The notes under the pieces were generated by a model, which saw only the letters and a list, made by a program, of their open reading frames with translations, did not search any database and had not been told where the DNA came from. Positions 45,553-57,816 of a DNA stretch of 64,000 nucleotides are shown here, piece after piece; the stretch's first letter is position 1, and each line of letters opens with the position of its first letter. Made by a program: the position numbers and the translations under genes. This DNA is from Thielaviopsis euricoi. Its lineage: Eukaryota; Ascomycota; Sordariomycetes; Microascales; Ceratocystidaceae. Where the stretch lies: contig BCHJ01000003.1 in the NCBI GenBank assembly GCA_001599615.1, positions 674,278 through 738,277 on the forward strand. Direction: 5' to 3'.

Positions 45553-46324
45553 TGAGGCAAAATTGGCTTAGAGATCCAAGAAAGCCAAGTCCGAGTCTTG
45601 CGGATAGTCAGATCTGTATGATTTTCTTGTTAAAAATACTTTCAAGTGTTACCGGGGGGGTGGGGGGGGTCTATAAATGGCGTTGTTTGGACAGGAAGGA
45701 TATAAGAAACCAAAATTAGGCGCAGCCCATGTGTAGCAGGCTAAAGCCAAGGCACCAAGGCTAGAAGCAAAACGGAACAACAAAACAAGAAAAAAAAAAA
45801 AAGGAAGAAGAAAAGAAACCTACCCAAGAAAGATTTTTTTCACCCCTGCTCTTCCTTCTTGTGCTTCACTAGTGTAGAAAGGAGCACCGGACCGGAAAAA
45901 CAAAGTAGAAGAAAAGAAAACAGCAACGGCACTTCGTACTTGACCTTGTCTTGTTCAGGCACAAGCACAGGCGTAGTTTCTGTAGCCCAGAGCCGCAGTG
46001 CAACTACCCTCTGGAGCGCTCAACATTGCCCAGGGAGTACCATGTGCTAGTTCACGAGCCGGCATAGGCTACTCCGGCTACATTTCTAGGAAGAGTAGCA
46101 GTGGTACCAGTACTGAAGACGACATACTGCAAGTTGCAGAGAACAGGTTATGGACGATGCGGCGTACAGGTCGCATGTAGTGCTACTGGGGGGTGCCAGT
46201 GCATGACGGAACCAGTCCACATGTATCTTTCTTTTTTTGTTGTGTTTATTTTTTTTATTTTTCCTTCTTTCTGCATGATGATGGAAAACAGGCAAGTACA
46301 CACGTAACATGCAATGCCTGCGTA

Positions 46325-46370
46325 CGTGCGTGTGTGTGTGTATGTGTGTGTGCGTGGGTGGGTGGGTGGA
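46325..46370. repeat. GT/GGGT-rich simple repeat
   Basis: Alternating GT units interrupted by TATG and ending in four GGGT/GGTG units. Confidence 0.85.
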
Positions 46371-48243
46371 TAATCGGAAGGTAGCTCGGCAAGCGGTGGC
46401 CGAGAGACAGACATGCAGCAAGGCAGCAGACTAGCAACAGCGGAAAGAACCTGCATTTTGCAGCCAAGAGGCCAGGGAGTCCAGGTGACGATGTTGCTGC
46501 TGCTGCTTCTGCTGCTGCTCTTTTCCATACCTTGAGTCCGCTCCGTTGGCAGGCGCCAACTACGGGCTCCATAGTGCCAAGGTATTGCTGCCGCTACTGT
46601 TACCGCTACTGCGAAGCACTACTGCTGCTGCTGCTGCTGCTACATCTACTAGCGCATGTAACATGACAAACTGGAAGCAGATTTAGTGCTACTACTGGTG
46701 CTGCTATACGCGTACTAGTACGGAGTAGTGGTGAAATCATATGGGGCGGTTGTGTTCCTTGGTGGATTGGTGGTTGGTTAGGGCCAGCCAAGTAGGAGAT
46801 TAGATTGATAATGTGTTGACCACCAATTTTTTTTTTTTTTCACTCCCTTCCCACGTCAAAATCAAGCAACTGAGATCTTGTGCAACCCTTTTTTAATTCT
46901 TTTTGCGCCTGATTAATTTTTTTTAGAGCTCTCGAGTCACACGCCGGCCCCCGTGCAGACACGCTACACTTGATAGTTTCCGGACTCTATTCTCTTTCGA
47001 TCTCTCTGGGCAGTGGAACAAAAAAAATAAAAAAGGTTGGGCTTGTCTTGTCGGACTGGCGGTGCGCTGTTGTCTTGGCTGGTCCTCCGTGGGCTTTTTT
47101 ATTTTATTTTTCTCTATTCTTTTTTATTTTTTTTTTACTGCTTTTGTCGTCAACGCCAAGTACTACAGAAATTTATAAACACCGGCCTCGTAATCGATAA
47201 CCAGTCAAAAGCAAAGCCCAGCTAACACCGAAAAAACCACGGCCAACGTGGGCTTTCACAAGACATAAGTCAACGCCTAAAACAGTGCTCTTTTTTTTTC
47301 TCGAAAATAATTCCCGCTGTTAGACCAATACGGACCAAAATGTTTTGAATTGGAGATTCCGAAAGATTGAGCCGGTCATTGCTTTCTCTCTTTTCTATTG
47401 AACTTTTGTTTTCTCCCTTACAATTTTTCTCCTCTTGACTGGCGGCAGCACTGCCTTTTTTTTTTGTGCCTGTTTTCTTTCTGGTAACAAAAACAGGTCA
47501 ATATTTTTTTTCTTTTTTCCTTTTTTAATGCGGAAACGCAAGAAAAAGAAAAAAAAACAAAAAGAAAAAAAAAACAAAAAGAAAAAAAAANAAAAAGAAA
47601 AAAAAACTTGGAGAAAAGATACTCTGGAAATAATCAAACTACCGACAAACGTTCAGCTAATTCCGTTTTCCGATGACAAATGTCCCACAATAACGTCTTA
47701 TATATACCCTTGTCAGTTTCATTCTTTTCTCTTACTGAACCGCTTTTTCTCTTTTTTTTTTCTCGTCATTCTTTTCTGCTGCACCTCTCCTGGCCCACCA
47801 GTATTTTCTTTTGTTATTCCATGCTCGACTCTTGTTTCGCTTGACGGTCTTCTTGAAGCAGTAACTTATACAGTGTCTTATACTATGTTCTACAAAAGAC
47901 ACTCTGAGACCAGCCAACTATTACTCTATACAACCAGGCTTGAATAGAATGAGAAAGGCTGGCATTTTGATAGAGTCCATCCCTGGTTTTTCTTTCCTTT
48001 CTCTTTCTTTTTTTCTCCCATATAACCCAGTTCATTACGAGCTCACCGAGTCACAAGTCCCTCGATCCAGTCCCTGTTTCTTCTTCCCGTATCCCTTGTT
48101 GCTAGCCTGGTACCGCAGTAAACCATAGGTTTTATTATCCTGTCCACTCCGGCAGTTTTCCCTGTCCCTCGTACACCACACCGCATTCTTATTCTTCTTC
48201 TTCCTTTTCACTTGCTTGCCTACCTGCAGATTGTCGAAGCAAC

Positions 48244-48253
48244 AAAAAAAAAA

Positions 48254-48284
<31 letters not shown>

Positions 48285-48294
48285 TACACACACA
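48244..48294. repeat. A27 run followed by CA dinucleotide repeat
   Basis: Twenty-seven A followed by about twelve CA units, one of them changed to TA. Confidence 0.9.
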
Positions 48295-51200
48295 AGTTTT
48301 CAACTGACTGATTGTCAAATTTTTTTTTTACCCTACCTGCTGATAATAAGTTATGACCTGGCCTAGTCCAGTCCAGAAACCCTTGTTCAAGTTCTTACGT
48401 TTCTTCATAGGAGCGCAGACAGAAGGTCGGTCAAAGGGCCAAATGTCAATTGTTACATCCATCCTCTGCTGCTGCCCTGTCTACTTACACCCCCCACCCC
48501 CACCCCTTCCATCCTCCTCCCCCTCCCAGAATACAGGCGGCGGGTAGAAATATATGTTGGTTACAGAGACCGAGGCAGTTCTTAATTTATCTGCCTGTTT
48601 GTATGTTTGTATCTTTTATACACTCGGATACGCACGCGGTGTTTGTGCTCACCTACAAAAACCCAACTCCGCACTCGCATATGTACTGTACTGTATGTCA
48701 GTTCTGACTAAATCAGCCCGCTCCATCTTCATCTGCCGGGCTTTCCTGTGGCGGAGGATCCGAGTGGCAGATGGAGTGGCAAATACGTGAAATAACAGTT
48801 TGGGCTGGTCTCGTACGTGCCCCATTCACCATCCATCACGCGAGAGCAGATCTGGTTTTTTGATGTTCGCCCTGTTCTCATCGAGGCCTCAACACCTCCG
48901 CACACTTCTTGGCCTGTTCCTATTTTTTTTTTTGTATCTCTTCTCTGATTACTGACCCATGCCCTTGTTTTCGCCCCCGACCTTGTCATGTTTCGTTCGT
49001 TACCTTGGGTCTTTACAGTTTGCAACCTTGTCATTTTCTTTCTCGCTTGCTTTTTTTTTTTCTGTTCTTTTTTTTTTTCTCTCTCATAAAGTACACATGC
49101 AGCAAGAAAAAAGAAAACAAAGCTATTACCCTCCCCTCCCCTCACCCGATCCCATGCCCGGGTCCATCGTCCAAATATGGCATGTCTGTATATCAGGGCC
49201 GGGTCGCTTCTCTGCTATTTATTCTTTTCTTGAATCATGAGGTAAGACCCTCCTAATATGAGACAACAATTAGCATCGACAAAAGGACATGACAAAGAGA
49301 GAAAAAAAAAAGGGCTTGTGAGCTCATTGCTGGATCGCCTTGTACAAGATGCAGAGCGGCTGCGCCATAGTACCGCTATTCGGCCGAACAGCGAAACCGC
49401 ACATACCTTCTTTCTGAAGTGTGCAGAGTATTACAATAACCAGGAATCAAGATCTTTTGTAAAGATATGATTGGAGTAATGACTGATTGATTAGCCCTTT
49501 TTCCGCGCTTTTCTCTATGTTGTCCGGGTTTAAGTATTTTTTATCAACTTGTTGTCCTTTATTTTTCATCGTTATCGGCTTTATTCCACGCAATAATTAC
49601 ATTCCGCCAGTCCGCCTTTTTTTTTTCTTTTTTCTTTTTTCACCCCCATGACAAGCGGTTTGTTTCTCTGTCCTGTTAGGTTAACACTTGGTGGTATTGT
49701 GATCCGGCTGCGCCACGTGATGTGACGTGCCATCGCTGCCAATCCTGGTTCTTTCTGTCTCCAAAATGGCCAGTAAAAAAGTAACAAGAAGCTGGCTGGC
49801 TACTGCTCCTGTTGCTGCAAGAAGTGACATGGGTTGGTCCAAGCATGAGATGAGGCCGTATGAAGTAATAAAAAAAAAAAAAAGAGAGAGAGAAAGAGAG
49901 AGTGAAAAAAAGGAAAGTAGGTGGACAAAAGAACCTTCGGAATAGGTACAAATAAGGCACATTCATGCATGCATGAATGACGGCATCGTTGTGACTTTAA
50001 GCGATTAAACGAGTGCCCCCCCAAGTACAGCAAAGCACAGTCTCCATTTGTATTATGTCCGTCCGCCCAAAATCCCCGTCAACTGGTTAGTCAATGTATT
50101 TATTCTGCTCACGGGGGTTGGAGGGATACTGAGTATCGTATCCCCGAGACCGCAAATGACGATAGTCAACAAATTCGTCCCCTCCAGACATATCACTGGC
50201 AAGTACAAATACCAGTACACTGTTGTGCCAACTATCTACAATCGCTGTTGCTGTTACTGTTACTTCCCGCTACTACCGACGTACTCCGTTGACGGCTGTT
50301 CCTATGCGAACAGAACAGCGGCCATGTGAGCAATAAAAACCAGGAATACGGTGTGTTTACAAACAGCCGGGACCGAACTTTCCTATTCCATCTGGCTGCG
50401 TTTTTTTTTCTTTCTTGGGCAGGCTCCCTTCTTGCTCCTTCTTAATTTTTTTCTCCCTTGACGCTAGATTCCCTTGACTCCTTCTTCGGCTGTGTAGACC
50501 CATCCTTCTAGCTTTTCATTTATGTTTCTTTTTTATTCTTTTTCTTTAGCCAATTCATATTCGAAAGGGATTCTTTCTTTCTTGTAAGTTCTTACTCAGC
50601 TTTTAGCCTATCTTTTTTTTTTTTTTGTTTCTTCTTCATTGGCTACGACTTTACTCGACTGATGCCGGTAGTACTAGCGGAAGTAGCGGTTGTACTATCG
50701 GTATGTGACGATTGCATCCTGTTTGGGTGCCATAAATCGTGGTCAAGGCGGTTAGGACTTCCAGTCTCGTCGTATACATAAAAAAAAAAAAACAAGCTCA
50801 TATCGTTTTGTGGAGTTACTTTTGGCTTTGAATCCTACCTCGGCTTGTAACCGTTGTTTATTCTGTATCTATACCTGGTCTGGTTCTTTATCTGGCACTG
50901 GTACTCCCTGTGGCACTCGCTCACGCTCACGCTCACACTCTTACTCTCCTTCTCCCTCTCCCTCTCGTCTCCCAAATCTCACATATCTGTCAAGATTTTT
51001 TTTTCTTTCTCATTTAAGAAAATCTCCAAAGCCAAGGGTCCTTCATCTTGGCTGTTTTACTCGTTCCTTTTCTTTTAATCTTCTTGCTTGATCCCGCTAT
51101 GCTATTCATAAAATCTTTGTCATTAATTCCATCAGAGGCTACGCTCCAATAGGAGTCCTACTGCGGATCGACTTATACTTGTGTTCACCAGTAGCGTAGA

Positions 51201-51622
51201 CTCCTGCTAGGATAATCGTGGGGCGTAGCCTTTTTTTCATAGCCTTTCTTTTTTCTTTCCTTCATGTTGCCTCTGTTTCCCTGTTCTTTTTTTTTTATGT
51301 TTTTCTTTTCTGCCCTTTTTTTTTCCTATTACGCGGAGGAAACTAATCAAGTCCACGCCACGGCCAGGTCCGCGTCAAACCTTCCCCCCCCCCCTTCCCA
51401 AGTCGTCGGCTCGTTGGCACTGAACAAGCGCGAAATATAGAAAAATAGCGATCCAAAAACAACGATGAGACTACTCAAAACGGACTAGACCCAAAAAAAA
51501 AAAAAAAAAAAAAACAGTCTTGCTGGTCTGCGCTAAGAAGAAAAAAAAAATAACAAAAAAAAGTAAGTGGGTTGAAGCGCTAAACAAGGTTACCTCTAGC
51601 GTTCACTCTGCAGGCAGAAGAA

Positions 51623-51640
51623 GGGGAGGGGAGGGAGGGG
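51623..51640 (+). other. G-quadruplex motif
   Basis: Four G runs (4, 4, 3 and 4 G) each separated by a single A, a textbook G4-forming pattern on the + strand. Confidence 0.7.
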
Positions 51641-53650
51641 TTACAATTTATCCATGGCCTGATATTTGTTTTTCCGGTCTGTAGTTCATTTTCCGCTATT
51701 GTCATTCGGCGTATTAACGGACCTGTCGCTTGCCTTCCCTTGCGCTTTCCTTCCTTGCCTTTCCTTCCCTTGCCCTCCCTTTCCTTCCCTTTCCTTCCCT
51801 TCCCTCCCCTTCCTTTCCTTCCCTCTTGTTATTCCCTCCCCTCCTCTTCTCTTCTCTTCTCTCTCCTTCCAATGAGCAATATAATATCATGTGCATGTAA
51901 TGTATGTGGTGAAGCCTCCAGTTGTAGTTGTGGTTGTGGTTGTAGTTGTATCGTAAGCCCTGCCCTTGCCCTTACCCTCCCTGCCCGCTCTTTCTCCCGC
52001 AAGCGCAGAGCTTTTTGCTTTTATTTTTCCTTTTTGATGACTTATGCATGATTTTTTTTTTCTTGGGGGGGTCAGGTTTTTTTCTGCTCACTTTAAATTT
52101 CTTCTTCGTTGTCATGGAAATTGCGGCAGTCCTGGAGCAACAGTCATGGTTCTCTTTTTTTGATGTTCCATCCTTTCCTTTCCTTTCGGCCCGTGCAAAA
52201 TGAATCGAAGCGAGTGCCGATTGTAGCTTTGTTTATCTTCTCATCCCTCACATCACACATATCTCGTGTTGCTTGCCCTGCCCTGCATGGTGCCAACTAG
52301 AAAAGATTTCATGTAGACCGCGTTGTCGCTCTTGATATGAGTGGCGGCTGTACTTTGTCTATGCACTGCTATCTAGTTGACCGGAAAGACTCATCGGATG
52401 TTTTCCGCTTCCTATTTTCTCAAAAATATTTTTTTTCTTTCTTTCTTGCACTTCTTTTCTTCAGCCACCGGCCGGAAACAAAGTTCATGCCACAGGCCGC
52501 TACTAATATTTCCAAAAGCACTACTAGTACTTTGTAGCACTTCTATAGTATTATATTACAAGTTAGAAAAAAAAATGCTGCGACAAGTGAACACGAAGTT
52601 CTTTCTTGCTCTCGGCAAAGTCTCAGTTTCGTCGTGTTTCATGAGATCGTCCTCGCGTCTTCCCATCTTGTCGTTATTTATATTCTTCTGTATTATGCGT
52701 TTCGTCTTGTCTTTGCACAATACCGTTATTTTTTTTTCTCCTTCTCAAAAATGGAAAAAAAGAAAAAAAAATGTTTGCTGTAGAAACTCACCCGAATACA
52801 CCCAAAAAAAACAAAAAAAAAACAAAAAAAAAGGTTACCCTTCACTTTGTAGCAAGTCTGAGCCCCTCCCCATGTCATGTCGTGAGATATCACGGATGGC
52901 GTGGCGCGCTCTTGTACAATACCGAATACTACCCACTACCCATTGCATTTACAGCAACGCCAGCCAAAGGGAACAAAAAAATGAAGTTGCAAATGGTACT
53001 TGTAGCATCGCATCGCATCCCACGCACGTTGACTTTTTTTTTTTTCTCTGCGAGCCAAACAACCGAAATAAAAAATACATATTAACAAATTCAGAAATAT
53101 CCACAACGAACGGTAACCCGTCACATTTTCCCATGTTCGTCGTCACTTTCTTTTATTTTAATTTTTTGCTTTGATAGGAGAAAAAAAAACAATGTACAAA
53201 CCATCCAACAACCCACGCACACACAATCCAAAAAAAGACCAAAAAGAAAAAACTCAAAATCGAAAAATTACCGAATCAAGGAAAACTGAAATGAACACTC
53301 AAGAGGGCGGCAACTACAACACCATAAAACAGCCAATGAGATGCCTTGCCCACCAAATTCTATCTTGACAATCAATCCTCGCACATTATTTTTTACTGAT
53401 TTCTTTTCCGTGTCCAAGCTTTTTCGGATACGAATCTCATTCATGTATACGTATATATTTCAAGTAGCAAAAATAGGGTTTAACTGATTCTTGAATTCTC
53501 CCTTGCAGTCTCAAGTGCATTTCTCTTTCCCTTGTCTTTCCTACTGTAACTTAACTTCAATCTGCAGATGCAAGTGCCACTAATGTCTTGCTCTGCTGCA
53601 GTCAGTCTGCACAGCTTGCACTGCACTGCACTGCACTGCGCTGCAACCTT

Positions 53651-55860
53651 TCACTTCATAATCTGACCGAGACAGTCACCGAAGCTAACCCTAACTCCAT
53701 CCGCTTGACTTACACACATGCCCTTGAGCGTTACCGCATCGCCATCTTCCAAAAACCGCCGTCGAGATCCGTCTGACAGCGTAATCTCGCGCTTGCCAGC
53801 TTCCGAAAGCTCCAGCAGACTGCCACGTGATTCGTGCGTGTCGCCACTAATCGTTCCAGAACCTAGTAAATCTCCCGTGCGGAGCGGACAGCCGCCCAGT
53901 GTGTGGTGGGCTATCATCTGCGGGAACGACCACATAAGGTTCTTGGAGCTGACGCGGGTAATGATTGTGGTTGCTGTTGCTATAGTAGGGCTTGAACCAG
54001 TAGCAGCGGCATCGGTAGAACTTGGCTTTCCTAAACGCGCAATCCAATCAACGGTACGTTAGCTTTTCTTCATTCATCCCATGACAAATAACTCAGGTGA
54101 CCACATGGAAAGTTCAGCAACACGAAATACGGAAATTGTGGTCATAGGGTGGGTAGCCGCGGCCATGGGAAGGGGGGAGGGAGGGAGGGGGTGTGAGAGT
54201 CAGAGGGAAGAGGACAGCATGTGAGAGGGAAGGGTGCCAGAGGCTAATGAAATTAGTACTACCGCAACCTCGTGGCTTTTTCAATGCCTAGGGCCTGTTG
54301 TGTCTTGGAATCATAGCGCACTGCTATTTCCACAGACTGGTCTTTGGTCCAAATAAGTACGACTATACGGCTGTACATACTACCCTCTTTTCTTTTCTGT
54401 TCCTTTTTGTGTCCGGACGAAACCAGAAGCAATGTCCAAGAGGTGTTCAGAGCAAAGGTCCTACCGTGTCAGAAGTAACAAGGTATAGTGGGGTGAGTGA
54501 GCCGAGGTAGTGTGGCAGTGGTAGTAGTACTGTGACTTTCCAGTCAACCAATCAATGAGCTAGCCAGTTAGGCTACATTAGCTGGCCACGGGAATTTCTT
54601 CTTGTAATATCATGTGTCACAAAGTGTCACTAACACAACCCACCCCTAACACTTGGGCATCTTGTTTTGACCCAAATTGATATATTAGCGCAAAGCGCCA
54701 TATCCAATAAGTCAATGCAACGCTCAAGAGAAAAATACAAACTGATAGGTGGAGGGAAGACAAAAGTTGGGTTGAGGAAATTCCAGGAATACGGCTTGCG
54801 GCTCACCTTTGGTCTTGAGCTCCACCTCGAGCGAAATGTCAAACACCGTCTTGGCTTTCTTCTCCCGCAGATACCCTTGACAAGCGCCCTTGGCCTGCAC
54901 AGCGAGAGCCTCAGTCTTGAATGGCTCCAAAGCGTCAGCAAGGACAACCCAGGCGCTAATAGAAGTTGCAAAGTTCTTGCCGTTGAACGGGCCCAGTGGG
55001 ACGTATTCCCAGGCTTGGATATCACGGGCACTCCAGTCGTTCAGCAGCACATAGCCAAAAATGTGATCATCTGCGTCGTCCACAGCGATGGCCTCGCCAT
55101 GAGCATTGCCCGTGCCAATGATGCAGCCCAGCTCAAGCTCAAAATCCAGGCGGCGCGAGCGGTCCGTCACAGGAACTGTGGTTGCCGCATGGGCCTTGGA
55201 TTGCGACTGCAGTGCAAAGTTTGCCTCGGCAGAGTCTGAGCCCTCTTGCTTGGGTGCTTGGGTCTGTGGCTGGATATCCAAGATCTGGCCCATAGGCCGC
55301 CGGATCGACGTACCGGAAACCACAACGCTAGAAGCTCTTCCATGATACGCCACCGGCAGGTGCAGGTAGTTGCGCTGCAGCGCATCAGCCTCGCCCCTAA
55401 ACATGACACCCGTGTGAAAGGCATGGTGGTAGCCAGCGAAAAAGTCGGTGTAGTCGCCAATGCTCAGAGGGAGATGCATGACAGCCTGGTCCCTGGGCAG
55501 CAGCGCCCTCTTGCGCATTGCAGCGTCATCCCTAAGCAGGCCCCCATGCGGCGTGTCTACAGCAAGCAGACTCTGCAGTGTCTCGCGCACGGCACGCTGC
55601 ACAGCGCGCCCGAGGGCGGCAAAGGCATTGAGCGAGGCCGAGCGGAACACGGACGACGCATGGCCGTGGTCGACAAGCATCGGAAAGACGGCGGGGAACT
55701 GCGCATGCGTCGACAGCGCAGCCATGTCCAGCACAAAAGCACCAATGGCAACACCTGCACGCGGCTGGGCGTCAGAGGCGGTGCTAAAGATGCCAAACGG
55801 AAGATTCTCCAGGCCGAAGCCGGAGTTTGGGTCGATCTCGAGCCAGCTCTGCAAAGGCAT
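53651..55860 (-). CDS. fahA: Fumarylacetoacetase, 2 exons with 776-nt intron, 477 aa
   Basis: Exon 1 is 55860-54807 and exon 2 is 54030-53651 (1434 nt). The intron starts GTGAGC, has a GCTAAC site and ends TTTAG. Exon 1 shows PLSIGDYTDFFAGYHHA, VAYHGRASSVVVSGT, DFELELGCIIG (metal-binding acidic residues) and VLLNDWSARDIQAWEYVPLGPF. Exon 2 shows KNLMWSFPQMIAHHT and DLLGSGTISG, the C-terminal active-site loop. The enzyme splits fumarylacetoacetate into fumarate and acetoacetate, the last step of tyrosine breakdown, as a cytosolic dimer. Length exceeds the usual 420 because of Gln/Ser/Ala-rich inserts near residue 205 and the Ser/Thr/Ala-rich part at the exon join. The intron is far longer than the others here, so an extra small exon cannot be ruled out, though the join keeps phase and conserved order. 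Confidence 0.93.
54172..54191 (+). other. G-quadruplex motif inside the fumarylacetoacetase intron
   Basis: G runs of 6, 3, 3 and 5 separated by single A on the + strand, which is the template strand of the gene. Confidence 0.65.
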
Positions 55861-57816
55861 TGTTGGGTTTGGATGGGATAGGATGCGAGTAAGATTTTGG
55901 TGCGAAGATGAGGGGACCAAGAATGAAGAAGGTAAAAGAAGAGAAAAGAACAGGAAAAAAAAAAAAAAAAAGAAAGTCACCGCTTCGGAACTTGCGTAAG
56001 TTCTTGCCCTTCGGACATGCGCTAGGCGGTGTGTTAAACTGCCTGGTTTTGTCCTTTCCCTTTCTTTTTTCGTTTCTTTTCTGGATGGTCGCTGATTCGG
56101 GTAAGAAGCGCCAAACGGAAAGCGTGTGGAAGAATATGAGCAAGAGAAAAGCGGGAGGAGAATCGAATCAGGGCAACTTCTGCACATTTATCTGTGCTTG
56201 ATTGCGCGTCCGTCGCGGATTCCAGGACATGTTGCCGCCTTGTGCCGTCGGTACTTCCCCATCGTATACGCACAGAGGCCTGCAGGCTGTATGTATGTGT
56301 GTAGTAGCATATGCATATGATACACTGTTGCTGCTACTGCTGCTGCTGATTCTACCACTACTGCTCCCCGTACAACATGGTATATCAAGCACCACATGCA
56401 AGTATCAGCATCGTACTCCGCATGCATATGCAAGTACTCAGTCTTCCAACTTCGCGGCACAAGTCGTGCCACTGCTACTTACTTTACCTTGTAGCGCTAC
56501 TTGTTTCCGCACAAAAGTGACACACACCACACATTCACGTTTACGCCAGCCTTTTTGTCTCTTCGACCGATGTAATCCGCCCCGAAGTGCGCACGCGCGC
56601 GCGCGGAATTCTGACTGGCAGTGTAGTGCAGTGCAGTGCAGTAGCGGTGGTGGCCGAATTTTGTGCGGGGGGAGAGGCGGATCACTCTTTTCCCCCTTCC
56701 TGTCACATGCATAGAAGGTGGAGAAAGCACAGAGTTGTTTATCCCCATTTAGACATGATGCACACACGGGTGGCGGAACTCCGCGGCTTCGGAGCTTACT
56801 CCACGTTTATCGATAGCAGACGTTTAGCCCTCTGGATTATTGTCACGTCATTAGACGTACGTCCACAGAAACCGCCAAAAAAAGAAAAAAAAACATACAC
56901 GTAACATGACTTGTGAAACTTATACAACACGACGGAAATCTCGGTGTCATGGAAAAGAGACTCTTTCCGTGATTGACATACACGTAGAAAGAAACAAGGC
57001 ATGACACCAAAAGGGCCCTGTCCTTGAAAGAAACAAGAAAGAAGACATAGAGTAAGGCACTGGATATAACACGAAAACGGGATTCAGGAGAAAACGTAGT
57101 AGAGGAAATATAACTCAATGAAGAGCTCCAAATGTACATGAGAAGAAAATTGTAGTTGTTGTTGTAGCAGTAAAAATAAAGTACCATATGTTGTTGTATG
57201 AGGCGAAACGAAAAATATAAAAATCCAAAACCAGAATAAGAAGTAACAAAGAAGGAATAAAACAAACGAAAAACATAACGAAGACAGTGACCGACAAAAA
57301 AAGTGTAAAGTAAAATAAAAAGAAAAAAAAAGAAGAGAAAGGGGTATCTCGCGAGAGACAATAAAAAAAGAAAAAAAGAAAAATAGAAAGCACGAACTGG
57401 AACAAAAGACATCTCTCAAGTCCAAGTCTCATCGCATAAAACCACCAACCACCACATTAAAACGAGAAAGAAAGAAAAGAAAAAAAAAAAAAAAAAAAAA
57501 AAAAAGAGACAACGAAAACAAAAAACGCCCGCTTTTCTTATTCTAAATTTTGCCGTTATTGTTTGTCGTTCGTCATCGCCGAGTCATGAGCTGAGCTGAA
57601 CCGAAGGTCGATATCTCAAAAAGTGAAATTCAGAAAAAAAAATGAAAGTGGAAGAAAAGAAAATAAAAAGAAGACGCCCAGAAAGAAAGAAATGAGAAAG
57701 AAAAATTCAAGAGAAAGAACAAAAAAAAAGAAAAGAAAAAAAAATGTCACATCGCTTTTTTTCAGAATTGGCATATACAGATCCGGTCCGGTCCGGTCCG
57801 TCCGTCGGCTGCCATC
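55861..57816. other. Spacer between TeaA and fumarylacetoacetase
   Basis: No gene seen. Holds a CTG/CTA triplet stretch near 56325-56365, an A26 run at 57480-57505 and CCGGT tandem units at 57784-57800. The left part is probably the leader of fumarylacetoacetase, the right part the 3' flank of TeaA. Confidence 0.55.

Larger units (their letters stand above)
44060..53650. other. 9.6-kb gene-poor region
   Basis: No protein gene, tRNA or rRNA recognised on either strand. The left part (44.1-46 kb) is purine-rich on +. From about 46.8 to 53.2 kb the + strand is T/C-rich, with many T runs. Other contents: a folded element at 45504-45552, a GT-rich repeat (46325-46370), degenerate CTG/CTA triplets (46490-46700 and 50230-50280), A27 plus CA repeat (48244-48294), a C-rich block (48490-48530), and a G-run motif (51623-51640). 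A single N is at 47591. The largest open frame (265 codons, 52377-53174) is low-complexity and not credible. Confidence 0.6.

Noticed and set aside
46711..46722. Perfect 12-base palindrome CGTACTAGTACG
   Set aside because: Short palindromes occur by chance; no matching sites or context found.
49258..49470. 70-codon forward frame with protein-like composition
   Set aside because: Balanced residues, but no homologue recognised, no splice partners and isolated in gene-poor DNA; worth only a database search.
52377..53174. 265-codon forward open frame
   Set aside because: Low-complexity Phe/Lys/Ser-rich reading of T and A runs; no domain or splice context.
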